Source: Arthrobacter sp. CAN_C5 (GTDB lineage Bacteria > Actinomycetota > Actinomycetes > Actinomycetales > Micrococcaceae). From it: DNA of 64,000 nt. Shown here piece by piece: positions 25,386-34,582 of this stretch (position 1 is its first letter; the number at the start of each line of letters is the position of its first letter). Below the pieces are notes generated by a model. That model was not told where the DNA came from. It saw only the letters and a program-made list of their open reading frames with translations, and made no database searches. The stretch is from positions 2,666,001 to 2,730,000 of the forward strand of contig NZ_JAGGMZ010000001.1 in NCBI RefSeq assembly GCF_017875735.1, in the 5' to 3' direction. The translations under genes were made by a program, and so were the position numbers.

Positions 25386-26069
25386 GTGCGAGCCAGCGAC
25401 AGAGCGTATGCTGCGCTGAAATCCGACATTGTCGAGTGGCGGCTGGTCCCCGGCACCGTGCTCGCCGAGGTGGAGCAATCGGCCCGGCTTGGCGTCTCCC
25501 GGACACCCCTGCGGGAGGCACTCGCCCGGCTGGGTGCAGAGGGGCTCACCGCGGCGCAGACCGGCCGTGGCGTCGTTGTCACCGATATCTCGCTGGAGAA
25601 GATGACCCAGCTTTTCGACGTCCGGCTGGCACTGGATTGCAAGGCCGCCGAGCTGGCCGCGAACCGCCGCGATCCGGGAGTGTTCACCGCGCTCGCTGAC
25701 CGCTTCGAAACCGCAGGAAACCTCATCACCGGGGAGGACCCGGATCAACGCGACTACTACGCCCTGGTTTCCGACCTGGATGACGCCGTCGACGACGCCG
25801 CTGACAACCAGTTCCTCCGCCAGGCCCAGAACCAGCTGCGTGCCCAACTGGTTCGGATCAGGAGGCTCGCGAAAGACAACAGCGACCGGTTGCTGGCTTC
25901 CGCCGCCGAACACGCCCAGATTGCCCGGTCCATCGCCCGCGGCAACCCCGACCGGGCCGCCGCGGCCACCACCATCCACCTCCACAACAGTCTTGACCAT
26001 CTACTGGCCTCGAAACACAGCTTCGACGCCGGCACCGTCCCACCCCGAAAGGCTCACCTCAATGGTTGA
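25386..26069 (+). CDS. GntR-family regulator (FadR-like), probable regulator of the prp genes
   Basis: A 227-residue repressor. Winged HTH at residues 1-70 ([40 protein letters not shown]) and an all-helical FCD ligand-binding domain from about residue 75 ([36 protein letters not shown]). The GTG start is set by AGGAGG four bases upstream; the frame stays open 60 codons further 5' across the operator region, which is not coding. Its stop overlaps prpD by eight bases, so it is the first gene of the gntR-prpD-prpB-prpC operon. The effector is likely propionyl-CoA or a methylcitrate intermediate, by inference. Confidence 0.88.
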   Translation: MRASDRAYAALKSDIVEWRLVPGTVLAEVEQSARLGVSRTPLREALARLGAEGLTAAQTGRGVVVTDISLEKMTQLFDVRLALDCKAAELAANRRDPGVFTALADRFETAGNLITGEDPDQRDYYALVSDLDDAVDDAADNQFLRQAQNQLRAQLVRIRRLAKDNSDRLLASAAEHAQIARSIARGNPDRAAAATTIHLHNSLDHLLASKHSFDAGTVPPRKAHLNG

Positions 26070-27597
26070 ACATCATCTGGTCCGTACCCACCGCAGCGAC
26101 GAAAACCTGGTCCGCGAGGGGCAGCTCGCCTACCGGTTGGCACTGGTCGCCGCCGACCAGGTGGAGGTGGATGCCGACGTCGCCGACATGGTCATCAACC
26201 GCATCATCGACAACGCCTCGGTGGCGGTTGCCTCCTTCAACCGTGCCCCGGTGGTAGCTGCGCGTGCGCAGGCCACCAGCCACCCGTCGTCGTCCCACGG
26301 TGCGGGCGCCACCATCTTCGGGATCCAGGAAAAGTCCTCCCCGGAGTGGGCCGCCTGGGCCAACGGCGTCGCCGTCCGCGAACTGGATTACCATGACACG
26401 TTCCTGGCCGCAGACTATTCGCACCCGGGCGACAACATCCCGCCGATCCTCGCCGTCGCCCAGCACGCCGGCCGGTCCGGACGGGACCTGCTGCGCGCCA
26501 TCACCACCGGCTACGAGATCCAGGTGGACCTGGTCAAAGCCATCTGCCTCCACAAGCACAAGATCGACCACGTAGCGCACCTCGGCCCGTCCGCCGTCGC
26601 CGGCATCGGCACCCTGCTGGATCTCGACGTCGAGACCATCTTCCAGTCCATCGGTCAGGCCGTGCACACCACCACCGCCACCCGGCAGTCCCGGAAGGGC
26701 GAGATCTCCACCTGGAAGGCCCACGCCCCAGCATTCGCCGGAAAGATGGCGGTCGAGGCGGCGGACCGGGCGATGCGCGGCCAGACCTCCCCCACCCCCA
26801 TCTACGAGGGTGAAGACGGTTTCATCGCGTGGCTGCTGGACGGCCCCGACGGCCGCTACGAGGTGCCACTGCCCGCCGCAGGCGAACCGAAGCGTGCCAT
26901 CCTCGACACCTATACCAAGGAGCACTCCGCCGAGTACCAGGCGCAGGCCCTGATCGACCTCGCCCGCAAACTTAACGCAGCGCACCCCGAGGCCACCGAC
27001 CCGGAGCTGGTGCAGTCGATCGTCATCCACACCTCACACCACACCCACAACGTCATCGGATCCGGGGCGAACGACCCGCAGAAATACGATCCCACCGCTT
27101 CCCGCGAAACCCTCGACCACTCGATCCCCTATATCTTCACGGTGGCCCTGCAGGACGGCTCCTGGCACCACGTCGACTCCTACACCCCCGAGCGGGCTGG
27201 CCGGAGCGACACCGTGGCACTCTGGCACAAGGTCACCACCCTCGAGGACCCGGAGTGGACCCGGCGCTACCACTCCCTGGACATCAGCGAGAAAGCCTTC
27301 GGCGGCCGGGTGGAGATCACCCTGACCGATGGAACGGTCATCACCGATGAGCTGGCCGTCGCCGACGCCCACCCCCTGGGTGCCCGCCCGTTCGCCCGGG
27401 AGCAATACATCAACAAGCTCCGCACCCTGGCCGCCGGCCAGGACGGGCACCGGATTGTCGACGAAGCCGAGATCGACAGGTTCCTCGCCGTCGTCGAGCG
27501 TCTCCCCGAGCTGGTTGCCGGCGAACTGGACCAGCTCAACCTGGTCGCCGCCCCCGGCGTGATCGACCCCGCCACCGCCCCGAAGGGACTGTTCTAA
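26062..27597 (+). CDS. prpD: 2-Methylcitrate dehydratase
   Basis: A 511-residue MmgE/PrpD-family enzyme that dehydrates 2-methylcitrate to 2-methyl-cis-aconitate. Diagnostic segments are [58 protein letters not shown] and [20 protein letters not shown]. The ATG at 26062 overlaps the end of the GntR gene by eight bases and has AAAGG upstream. It is followed directly by prpB. The three-step methylcitrate cycle needs prpC, prpD and prpB plus an aconitase; all but the aconitase are here. Confidence 0.94.
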   Translation: MVEHHLVRTHRSDENLVREGQLAYRLALVAADQVEVDADVADMVINRIIDNASVAVASFNRAPVVAARAQATSHPSSSHGAGATIFGIQEKSSPEWAAWANGVAVRELDYHDTFLAADYSHPGDNIPPILAVAQHAGRSGRDLLRAITTGYEIQVDLVKAICLHKHKIDHVAHLGPSAVAGIGTLLDLDVETIFQSIGQAVHTTTATRQSRKGEISTWKAHAPAFAGKMAVEAADRAMRGQTSPTPIYEGEDGFIAWLLDGPDGRYEVPLPAAGEPKRAILDTYTKEHSAEYQAQALIDLARKLNAAHPEATDPELVQSIVIHTSHHTHNVIGSGANDPQKYDPTASRETLDHSIPYIFTVALQDGSWHHVDSYTPERAGRSDTVALWHKVTTLEDPEWTRRYHSLDISEKAFGGRVEITLTDGTVITDELAVADAHPLGARPFAREQYINKLRTLAAGQDGHRIVDEAEIDRFLAVVERLPELVAGELDQLNLVAAPGVIDPATAPKGLF

Positions 27598-28551
27598 ATG
27601 TTGTACTCATCGACTACCCCCGAGCAGAAGCGCATCGCCTTCCGGGAGGGGCTCGCCTCAGGACGCATCCAGCAGTTCCCCGGTGCGTTCAATCCACTGT
27701 CGGCGCGGCTGATCGAGGACAAGGGGTTCGACGGCGTTTACATCTCCGGCGCGGTCCTCGCCAATGATCTGGGCCTGCCCGATATCGGCCTGACAACCCT
27801 GACCGAGGTGGCCACCCGTGCCGGGCAGATCGCCCGGATGACCGATCTGCCGTCAATTGTCGACGCCGACACCGGCTTCGGCGAGCCCATGAATGTTGCA
27901 CGCAGCATTCAGGAACTGGAAAACGCCGGGCTCGCGGGGTGCCACATCGAAGACCAGTTCAACCCCAAACGGTGCGGCCACCTGGACGGCAAGAATGTGG
28001 TGGACCTGGACACGGCGACCAAGCGCATCCGGGCCGCAGCCGACGCACGCCGGGATCCGAACTTCCTCATCATGGCCCGCACCGACATCCGCGGCACCGA
28101 CAGCCTCGACGCGGCCAAGGACCGGGCGAAGGCCCTGGTCGACGCCGGCGCCGACGCCATCTTCCCCGAGGCAATGCGGGACCTGACCGAATTCCAGGCC
28201 ATCCGCGATGCCGTCGACGTCCCCATCCTCGCCAACATGACCGAGTTCGGGAAGAGCGAGCTGTTCACCCTGGACCAGCTAGCCTCGGCCGGCGTCAACA
28301 TGGTCATCTATCCCGTGACCTTGCTGCGTAGTGCAATGGGCGCGGCGGAGCGTACGCTGGAAATCATCAAGGCCGACGGCACCCAGCAGGGCGCCGTCGG
28401 TGCCATGCAGACCCGGGCCCGGCTATACGAGCTCGTGGACTACGAGGCTTACAACCGTTTTGACACCTCGGTTTTCAATTTTCAGGTGCCCGGTTCACCG
28501 GAGCACGCGACGCAGCAGGCCCCTTCCGCCGTTGAACAGGAGTCACCATGA
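27598..28551 (+). CDS. prpB: 2-Methylisocitrate lyase
   Basis: A 317-residue isocitrate-lyase-superfamily enzyme that splits 2-methylisocitrate into pyruvate and succinate. The catalytic cysteine is in NPKRCGHLDGKNVV; Mg-binding Asp residues are in VDADTGFGEP, and DQF and MARTD follow in the family pattern. Its ATG directly follows the prpD stop, and its stop overlaps prpC as ATGA. Length is slightly above the usual 290-305 residues because of an alanine/glutamine-rich C-terminal tail. Confidence 0.95.
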   Translation: MLYSSTTPEQKRIAFREGLASGRIQQFPGAFNPLSARLIEDKGFDGVYISGAVLANDLGLPDIGLTTLTEVATRAGQIARMTDLPSIVDADTGFGEPMNVARSIQELENAGLAGCHIEDQFNPKRCGHLDGKNVVDLDTATKRIRAAADARRDPNFLIMARTDIRGTDSLDAAKDRAKALVDAGADAIFPEAMRDLTEFQAIRDAVDVPILANMTEFGKSELFTLDQLASAGVNMVIYPVTLLRSAMGAAERTLEIIKADGTQQGAVGAMQTRARLYELVDYEAYNRFDTSVFNFQVPGSPEHATQQAPSAVEQESP

Positions 28552-29696
28552 CAGAAACGACAGAAACGCAGATCTACAAAGGGCTAGCCGGAGTCACGGT
28601 CGACACCACAGCTATCTCAATGGTCAACTCCGACACCAACTCCCTGCTGTACCGCGGGTACCCGGTGCAGGAACTCGCTGCCAACTGCAGCTTCGAGGAA
28701 GTCGCCTACCTGATGTGGCACGGCGAACTGCCAACGGAGGACCAGCTCGCCGAGTTCACCTCATTCGAGCGCAGCCACCGCGCGCTGGCCGACAACGTCA
28801 AGGCCGCGATCGACCTGCTGTCCACCACCTGCCACCCGATGGACGTTGCCCGTACCGCCGTGTCGGTACTCGGAGCAAACCATCCCAAAGCATCGGATTC
28901 CTCTCCCGAGGCCAACCTCGAAAAGGCGATGGAACTGTTCGCGGCGTTCCCTGCCGTGGTCGCCTACGACCAGCGCCGTCGCCATGGTGACGACATTGTG
29001 GCCCCACGGGACGATCTCGACTATTCGGCCAATTTCCTCTGGATGACCTTCGGCGAGGAGGCAGCGCCCGAGGTGGTCAACGCGTTCAACGTGTCGATGG
29101 TGCTTTATGCGGAGCACTCGTTCAACGCGTCGACCTTCACCGCCCGGGTCATCACGTCCACCCTGGCTGACCTCCACTCGGCGGTGACGGGTGCAATCGG
29201 TGCCCTCAAGGGACCGCTGCACGGCGGGGCGAACGAGGCCGTCATGCACACGTTCGAGGAGATCGGCATCCGCACCGACGAGTCCCGCGAGGAGGCTGCC
29301 GCCCGCGCGAAGGCGTGGATGGAGGATGCCCTCGCCCAGAAGAAGAAGGTGATGGGCTTCGGCCACCGGGTCTACAAGAACGGTGACTCGCGGGTTCCCA
29401 CGATGAAGTCCGCGCTGGACTCAATGGTCGAGCACTTTGGTCGGCCGGAACTGCTCGGTTTGTACAGCGGGCTGGAAACCGCGATGGACGAGGCGAAGAG
29501 CATCAAGCCCAACCTCGACTACCCGGCCGGCCCCACCTATCACCTGATGGGTTTCGACACCGAGATGTTCACGCCCCTGTTCATCGCCGCACGGATCACG
29601 GGATGGACCGCCCACATCATGGAGCAGACCGCTTCGAACTCCCTGATCCGTCCGCTCAGCGCCTACAACGGTCCGGAGCAGCGCCAGGTCCCCTAG
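28548..29696 (+). CDS. prpC: 2-Methylcitrate synthase
   Basis: A 382-residue citrate-synthase-family enzyme that condenses propionyl-CoA with oxaloacetate. Signatures include IYKGLAGVTVDTTAISMV at the N terminus, the active-site histidines in GPLHGGANEAVMHTFE and GFGHRVYKNGDSRVPTMK, and the C-terminal FDTEMFTPLFIAARITGWTA. The N-terminal GLAGV.VDTT pattern separates methylcitrate synthases from ordinary citrate synthases. The operon ends at the hairpin at 29708. Confidence 0.94.
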   Translation: MTETTETQIYKGLAGVTVDTTAISMVNSDTNSLLYRGYPVQELAANCSFEEVAYLMWHGELPTEDQLAEFTSFERSHRALADNVKAAIDLLSTTCHPMDVARTAVSVLGANHPKASDSSPEANLEKAMELFAAFPAVVAYDQRRRHGDDIVAPRDDLDYSANFLWMTFGEEAAPEVVNAFNVSMVLYAEHSFNASTFTARVITSTLADLHSAVTGAIGALKGPLHGGANEAVMHTFEEIGIRTDESREEAAARAKAWMEDALAQKKKVMGFGHRVYKNGDSRVPTMKSALDSMVEHFGRPELLGLYSGLETAMDEAKSIKPNLDYPAGPTYHLMGFDTEMFTPLFIAARITGWTAHIMEQTASNSLIRPLSAYNGPEQRQVP

Positions 29697-29707
29697 CCCC
29701 GGTTTCA

Positions 29708-29737
29708 GATCGGGTCCCCTGGATGGGGGACCCGATC
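29708..29737 (+). terminator. Terminator-like hairpin of the prp operon
   Basis: Perfect 12-base arms (29708-29719 and 29726-29737) with a 6-base loop, 11 bases after the prpC stop. No clear T-tract follows. The IS target duplication begins at the next base, so the insertion sits exactly at the hairpin base. Confidence 0.75.
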
Positions 29738-29745
29738 CGGTAACC
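29738..29745. repeat. Target-site duplication, left copy
   Basis: CGGTAACC, repeated exactly at 31181-31188 on the other side of the IS element. Confidence 0.9.
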
Positions 29746-31180
29746 GGCTCTTCATAATTGAGGGTGTAGTCGGGGTCTGAAGCCGCCGGTTTCCAGGAGT
29801 GAGCGGGCGATGTAGTTGGCGATATTGCGGAAGCCCAGGGCTGAGCCTCGGAGGTGTTCGAGGCGGCCGTTCATGGCTTCGGTGGGTCCGTTGCTGGTGC
29901 CGGGCCGGTCGAAGTACGCCAGGACGTCGGCGGCCCGGCGTTTGAGGGTCCGGCCCAGAGTGCGGATCTCGGTGAGCGCGGCCGGGACACCGTCGCTGAC
30001 CGATTCGATAAGTGCTTGCATCAACTCGTGTCCTCGGGCCCGGTCCTCGTGCCGGTAGGCAGCAATCATCCGCTGGTAGATGCCCCAGGTTGCCTCGACT
30101 TGGACGTGAGTGTCCGTGGTGAACAGGTCGGTGAGGCGTTGTTCCTGTTTGTCGGTGAGCAGGTCCGCCCCCGTATGCAGGGTCCGCCGTGAGCTGTAGA
30201 GCGGGTCGCCCTTGCGTCCGCGGTGACCGCAGGTAGCTTGCTGGATCCGGCGTCGGCACCCATCCAACGCGTCCCCGGCGAGACGGACGACGTGGAACGG
30301 GTCCATGACCGCCACCGCGCTGGGAAGCTCCTCGGCGGCCGCGGTTCTGAAGCCGGTGAATCCGTCCATGGCGACGACTTCCACCCCGTCCCGCCACGCC
30401 TGTGGGCGTTTGGCTAACCACTGCTTGAACACGGCCTTTGAGCGGCCCTCGACCATGTCCAACAACCTTGACGGCCCAGTCTTTTCGCGAATCGGCGTGA
30501 GATCGATGATGACGGTCACGTACTTGTCCCCGCGGCGGGTATGCCGCCACACGTGCTCATCGACGCCGATCACCTTCACCCCGTCGAACCGGTCCGGGTC
30601 ATCGATCAAGACCCGCTTTCCCTCGGCCAGGACCGCGGTGTTCGCGGTATTCCACGACACCCCAAGGCCCTCGGCGACCCGGGCGACGGTGAGGTGTTGA
30701 CACACGATCCCGGCCAGCGCCCAGCGCAGGCCCCGTCGGGAGAGTTTCGCCCGCGGCTCGGCGGCCTTAGCGGTGTCCTGCCGCCACACGTGAGCGCATC
30801 CGGTGCACCGGTAGCGGCGGACCCGGATCAGCAGCGTCGTTGGCCGCCAGCCGAACGGTTCGTGCGCCAGGCGCCGGGTCACCATGTCCCGTGCAGCGCC
30901 TTGGGCTCCGCAGCGCCGGCACCACGAGTCCGGTTCCACTACCTCGCAAACCAGCACCGCACCATCGGGCTTCACCTCCTGACCGATGGCTTCCAGACCG
31001 AGTTCATCGAGTCGGCAGAACGTGCTCAGATCGGGTGCAGCGAAGGTAGCGTTGAACACGTTGAGGTCTTCCGGATGGCGAGCGTGAGAACTTCCATCAT
31101 CGGAAGGCCTCGACCCCTATCCCGTGACCGACGCGCCCATCCCGCTCACACCCCGACTACACCCTCAATTGCGATGAGCC
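29746..31180 (-). mobile_element. ISL3-family insertion sequence, intact
   Basis: A 1435-base element with one transposase gene on the minus strand. The 30-base terminal inverted repeats are 29746-29775 and 31151-31180 and match at 27 of 30 positions; the inner 20 bases are identical. Both sides are flanked by the same 8-bp sequence CGGTAACC, the duplication length expected for ISL3. The transposase frame is uninterrupted, so the insertion looks recent and perhaps active. Confidence 0.93.
29752..31059 (-). CDS. ISL3-family transposase
   Basis: A 435-residue DDE transposase. An N-terminal zinc finger has C47, C50, C85 and C88 (WCRRCGAQG and YRCTGCAHVW). A helix-turn-helix lies near residues 118-145 (LTVARVAEGLGVSWNTANTA). 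The catalytic residues are D167 in VIGVDEHVWRH, D232 in VVAMDGFTGFRTA and E394 in SNGPTEAMNGRLE. The GTG start has GGAAG upstream. The stop codon lies inside the left inverted repeat. All domains are complete. Confidence 0.94.
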   Translation of the reverse strand: MFNATFAAPDLSTFCRLDELGLEAIGQEVKPDGAVLVCEVVEPDSWCRRCGAQGAARDMVTRRLAHEPFGWRPTTLLIRVRRYRCTGCAHVWRQDTAKAAEPRAKLSRRGLRWALAGIVCQHLTVARVAEGLGVSWNTANTAVLAEGKRVLIDDPDRFDGVKVIGVDEHVWRHTRRGDKYVTVIIDLTPIREKTGPSRLLDMVEGRSKAVFKQWLAKRPQAWRDGVEVVAMDGFTGFRTAAAEELPSAVAVMDPFHVVRLAGDALDGCRRRIQQATCGHRGRKGDPLYSSRRTLHTGADLLTDKQEQRLTDLFTTDTHVQVEATWGIYQRMIAAYRHEDRARGHELMQALIESVSDGVPAALTEIRTLGRTLKRRAADVLAYFDRPGTSNGPTEAMNGRLEHLRGSALGFRNIANYIARSLLETGGFRPRLHPQL

Positions 31181-31188
31181 CGGTAACC
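31181..31188. repeat. Target-site duplication, right copy
   Basis: CGGTAACC, identical to 29738-29745. Removing the element and one copy restores an uninterrupted spacer between the prpC terminator and the convergent Nudix gene. Confidence 0.9.
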
Positions 31189-31214
31189 CTGGTCTATCCG
31201 ATGAACCAGGCGGG

Positions 31215-31691
31215 TCAGGCGAAGACTGCGCTGCTCACGGTTTCGTTGTCCTGGTTGAGGGTGACGAGGACGTCCAGCGGTGTGCCGTCGATGACCGACC
31301 CCAGCCAGTGTTGCGCGTCCTCCCACATCCCCTCCCACGGCAAATCGTTGACCGGGTACCAGGCGGGCTCCACCTCGACAGTGGGCTCGGGAGTCCCTGA
31401 CCACTCAACGGCGGTGAAGATTTCCGCGTCCATGTCGGCTGCTGGCTGGGAGGGGAAGCGCCAGCGTACCCGGCCCAGCTGGGTCAGGTTGACCACATCG
31501 ACGACGACGCCCGACTCTTCGGCGACCTCGCGCACCGCCGCCTGGGCTGCCGTTTCCCCAGGTTCCACGCCACCGCCCAGGGTCACAATCCTGCCGGCTC
31601 CAAACCCGGACTTCTTCAGCCCGAGCAGCACTTCGTTTCCTGCCTCGGTGGTCCGGAACAGGAAGCACAGTGCGACGTGGCGGGGTTTCAT
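31215..31691 (-). CDS. Nudix hydrolase, MutT/MTH1-like
   Basis: A 158-residue Nudix protein. The Nudix box GGGVEPGETAAQAAVREVAE, completed by ESGVVV, has the REVxEExG core intact. The N-terminal KPRHVALCFLFR and the C-terminal MWEDAQHWLGSVIDG resemble the oxidised-purine nucleoside triphosphatase (MTH1) group, which removes 8-oxo-dGTP or 2-hydroxy-dATP from the pool; the substrate is not provable here. It stands alone, convergent with the prp operon and the IS element. Confidence 0.85.
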   Translation of the reverse strand: MKPRHVALCFLFRTTEAGNEVLLGLKKSGFGAGRIVTLGGGVEPGETAAQAAVREVAEESGVVVDVVNLTQLGRVRWRFPSQPAADMDAEIFTAVEWSGTPEPTVEVEPAWYPVNDLPWEGMWEDAQHWLGSVIDGTPLDVLVTLNQDNETVSSAVFA

Positions 31692-31760
31692 CAGGCCCCA
31701 GTGTAGCCTCCCGATCCCCTACCGAACCGAGTGCCCGGCAGGGGTGTGAGGATGGATTGG

Positions 31761-33005
31761 CTAGTCGGTAATGACGATCGAGTCCGCGATGGCTGCGAGG
31801 GCGTCGAATTCCGCCGACCCGGCGTATGCCTCGGCCTCGGCCAAGGATGCGAAGACCCGACCCGACCCGGAGGGCGAGAGCTGGAAGTTATTTGTCAGGG
31901 AAAGTAATCCCACCTCACCGTTGGAGATGACGTTGTAGAGCATGCATCCCTCGCCGGAGGTCGGGTCGTCCGCCAGCACCAATGCGCTGGTCCCCACCAA
32001 ACGTTCACCGGTGAATACCCGGAGCACAAACTTGGCGTCGACTGGCCCCGCGGGCGTATCGATAGAGACCGGAATCGAACGGACCTCTTGCCAGGGTACG
32101 GCGGGCTCCTGGCAGGCACCGCCGATTCCACCCTCGGCCGAGCGTTGCAGGTTCGACACCACCTCCCCGCTGGGGCTCAGAATGTCCAGCCCCTGGACGC
32201 CCTCAACAATCTCCCAGTCGGCGGGAACCTCCACCGATAATCCCATTTCGGCGGCCAGGTACGGTTCCGGTGCGGGGTCTGGGGAGGGTTTCTCGAAAGC
32301 CGATGGGGGAACCTGTGACACGATCCACTGGCTGTCCGATTCACACGATTCGGGGGTGTAGTAGCCGTCGGTTCCATCAACGGGGATGGAACCGGAAGAG
32401 CCACCGCCCCCCAGCGCGATCTCCTGCCCCAGTGCATAGTCAGTGCCGAAGAAAGACAGGATCCCGTCGGCAAAGGAGGTGTCCGTGTTCGGGAAGTAGG
32501 GCAGGACCCTCGGGGAACCAGAAGCCTCGATGTAGAGGCAGCCATCGTCGAGAACCAGCCTTCCGGTCAGCAGCGCGGCGTCCGAGCCCTCTCCAGCAGG
32601 TGTGTAGGTTGCGAGCGGCGACCCGGCGGCCACCGTTGTCGTGGGCGCGGGCGTGGGGGTGGGATCGCCCGACGGTGTAGCCGATGGAGTGCCTAGGCCG
32701 GTCGCTATCGGCTCCGGTTCATCCGCCGGGAGGGGCGGGGTGGCGCCGAAATTTCCCCCGATGACGACGGCGGCTGCCACTGCCGCTGCAGCCGCCGCGA
32801 CTCCTGCGACTACCGTCCACCGGCGTCGCCGGTTCATCGACACCACCGTTGAGCCTTGCTCATCCTGGTCATCGCTGAAGACCTGTGAAGCAGCACCCTG
32901 TACCGGGTCAGTGCCTGAGTCTGAAGGAGTCCCAGTCTCACGGTGGGCCCTGCCCTCTGCACGCAGCGGGTCGAGTCCCCGGATCAGGTTTTCGATATGG
33001 TCCAT
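31761..33005 (-). CDS. Membrane-anchored protein co-encoded with an ECF-like sigma factor (possible anti-sigma factor)
   Basis: A 414-residue protein with a cytoplasmic N terminus (MDHIENLIRGLDPLRAEG, residues 1-60), one membrane helix at about residues 65-85 after RRRRW, a Pro/Thr/Ser-rich linker (about 95-130) and an extracytoplasmic domain of about 280 residues with no family I recognise. The ATG at 33005 has GGAGGT eight bases upstream; a GTG three codons earlier has no spacing. The stop of the sigma gene lies one base before this start. The layout (sigma gene, then single-pass protein) suggests membrane control of the sigma factor, but no zinc-binding HxxxCxxC motif is present. Confidence 0.75.
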   Translation of the reverse strand: MDHIENLIRGLDPLRAEGRAHRETGTPSDSGTDPVQGAASQVFSDDQDEQGSTVVSMNRRRRWTVVAGVAAAAAAVAAAVVIGGNFGATPPLPADEPEPIATGLGTPSATPSGDPTPTPAPTTTVAAGSPLATYTPAGEGSDAALLTGRLVLDDGCLYIEASGSPRVLPYFPNTDTSFADGILSFFGTDYALGQEIALGGGGSSGSIPVDGTDGYYTPESCESDSQWIVSQVPPSAFEKPSPDPAPEPYLAAEMGLSVEVPADWEIVEGVQGLDILSPSGEVVSNLQRSAEGGIGGACQEPAVPWQEVRSIPVSIDTPAGPVDAKFVLRVFTGERLVGTSALVLADDPTSGEGCMLYNVISNGEVGLLSLTNNFQLSPSGSGRVFASLAEAEAYAGSAEFDALAAIADSIVITD

Positions 33006-33006
33006 G

Positions 33007-33543
33007 TCAGGCACCTCCTTCAGCCATCAGTGCGGAGGGTAGCTGGGCGGCGAACGCCTTGCGGGCCCGGTGCAGGCGGACTTTCGCAGTGGACGGACTG
33101 CAGGCGAGAACCTGGGCAATATCCGCCACGGGCAGATCATCCCAGTACGCCAGGAGCAGGATCTCCCGTTCCTTGTCCCGCAACCCCAGCAGGGCGTCAG
33201 CCACCGTCTGCTGCTGGGCACCCTGTTCGGTGCGCGATTCCAGCACTGCGATGGCACGGATCCGCTGCATGAGCATCTCGGAGCGCTCCCGGCGTCGGTA
33301 CTCATTACCGACCAGATGGTGGGCCACGGCCAGGAGCCAGGCGATGGTCACTTCCGCGGGATCCGGGTTGCGTTGCCAGGCGACGCGGAAGACATCGTTG
33401 GTCAGCTCTTCAGCCGCTTCGCGACTGTTGATCCGGCGGTTGATGTAGTTGAAAACGCGCGGGCGATGCTCCCTATGCAGTGCGGCAAAAACGCCTTCGT
33501 CATGCTGCAACACTTGGCCCCCTGACATCACTAACCTGTTCAT
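33007..33543 (-). CDS. RNA polymerase sigma factor, sigma-70 family (ECF-like)
   Basis: A 178-residue sigma factor with region 2 (HRPRVFNYINRRINSREAAE, ELTNDVFRVAWQR) and region 4 (LLGLRDKEREILLLAYWDDL, PVADIAQVLACSPSTAKVRL) only, the ECF layout. The start is uncertain between ATG at 33543 and the ATG five codons later. It is directly followed by the membrane protein gene at 33005. The recognised promoter is unknown. It is similar to sigma factors that pair with CU044_5270-like membrane proteins in Actinobacteria. Confidence 0.87.
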   Translation of the reverse strand: MNRLVMSGGQVLQHDEGVFAALHREHRPRVFNYINRRINSREAAEELTNDVFRVAWQRNPDPAEVTIAWLLAVAHHLVGNEYRRRERSEMLMQRIRAIAVLESRTEQGAQQQTVADALLGLRDKEREILLLAYWDDLPVADIAQVLACSPSTAKVRLHRARKAFAAQLPSALMAEGGA

Positions 33544-33607
33544 GCACCGTTAGTTTCCGACAAACCCGCCAAGGTTACGAAAGTGGCCCGGTTACTTTGC
33601 CGTCTGT

Positions 33608-34582
33608 TTAGAGGGCGCGTGGATGCGCAGCAGCATACACCTCGCGGAGTGTATCCGCAGTGACCAGCGTGTACACCTGGGTGGTGGTGACCGAGGCGTG
33701 TCCCAGCAACTCCTGGACCACGCGCACGTCGGCGCCGCCCTCCAAGAGGTGTGTGGCGAACGAGTGCCGCAGGGTGTGCGGCGACACCTCCCCGGTAACT
33801 CCCGCCTTCTCGGCGGCCGACTTCAGGATGGTCCACGCACTCTGCCGACTGAGCCGCCCGCCCCGCAGGTTCAGGAACAGCGCCGGGTTCCCCCTGCCGT
33901 TCGCCGAGAGCGCCGGCCGGGCCCGCACCAGGTACGAGTCGATGGCCTTCGCCGCATACGATCCCAGCGGCACCATCCGCTCCTTGGACCCCTTACCGAA
34001 CAGTCGCACAACGGCGGGACCCTCCAGCGCCTCATCGACCGATACGTCGTCGACGTCGAGACCGACCGCCTCGCTGATCCGGGACCCGGTCGAGTACAGG
34101 AATTCCAGCAACGCCCGGTCCCGCTGGCCGCCCGGAGTATCGGTATTGACCGCCTCAAGGATCCGGGTCACCTCGTCCACCGAGATGGCCTTGGGCAGCC
34201 GTTTCCCGGCGATGGGCGGGTGCACATCGTGGGCGGGGTCGGCCGCGCAGATCCCTTCGAGCGCCCAGAACCGGTGGAGGCCACGGACGGCGACGACGGT
34301 GCGCGCAGCCGAGCGTGGACTCAGCGGAGCGAGGCCATCCGATCCCGTGGAGATAGCCTGGGCGAACGCCGAAATGTCGTGCCGGGTGATCCGCTGTACC
34401 TCGGTGATGGCACGGGCCACGAGGAACCGGTGGTACCGCAGCAAGTCACGCCGGTACGCGGCGAGCGTGTTCACCGACAGGCCACGCTCCACGGCCATGT
34501 GCTGGAGGTATTCGCTCATCAGCCGTCCGGGGCCGGTCTCCCGCAGCTCATCGACAGCGGTGCGCGTTGCAGGGGCCGTCAT
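33608..34582 (-). CDS. xerD: Tyrosine recombinase XerD
   Basis: A 324-residue site-specific recombinase that, with XerC, resolves chromosome dimers at dif. The N-terminal SAM-like domain ([20 protein letters not shown]) precedes a catalytic domain with Arg in [12 protein letters not shown], Lys in [32 protein letters not shown] (His, Arg), the second His in [13 protein letters not shown] and the nucleophilic Tyr of that motif. The ATG overlaps the upstream Nudix stop (ATGA). Its position downstream of pyrG and a Nudix gene is the conserved actinobacterial xerD location, so it is not a phage integrase. Confidence 0.94.
   Translation of the reverse strand: MTAPATRTAVDELRETGPGRLMSEYLQHMAVERGLSVNTLAAYRRDLLRYHRFLVARAITEVQRITRHDISAFAQAISTGSDGLAPLSPRSAARTVVAVRGLHRFWALEGICAADPAHDVHPPIAGKRLPKAISVDEVTRILEAVNTDTPGGQRDRALLEFLYSTGSRISEAVGLDVDDVSVDEALEGPAVVRLFGKGSKERMVPLGSYAAKAIDSYLVRARPALSANGRGNPALFLNLRGGRLSRQSAWTILKSAAEKAGVTGEVSPHTLRHSFATHLLEGGADVRVVQELLGHASVTTTQVYTLVTADTLREVYAAAHPRAL

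Noticed and set aside
33608-34582. Tyrosine recombinase as evidence for a prophage or integrative element
   Set aside because: It is the housekeeping XerD in its conserved place beside pyrG and Nudix; no phage genes are near.
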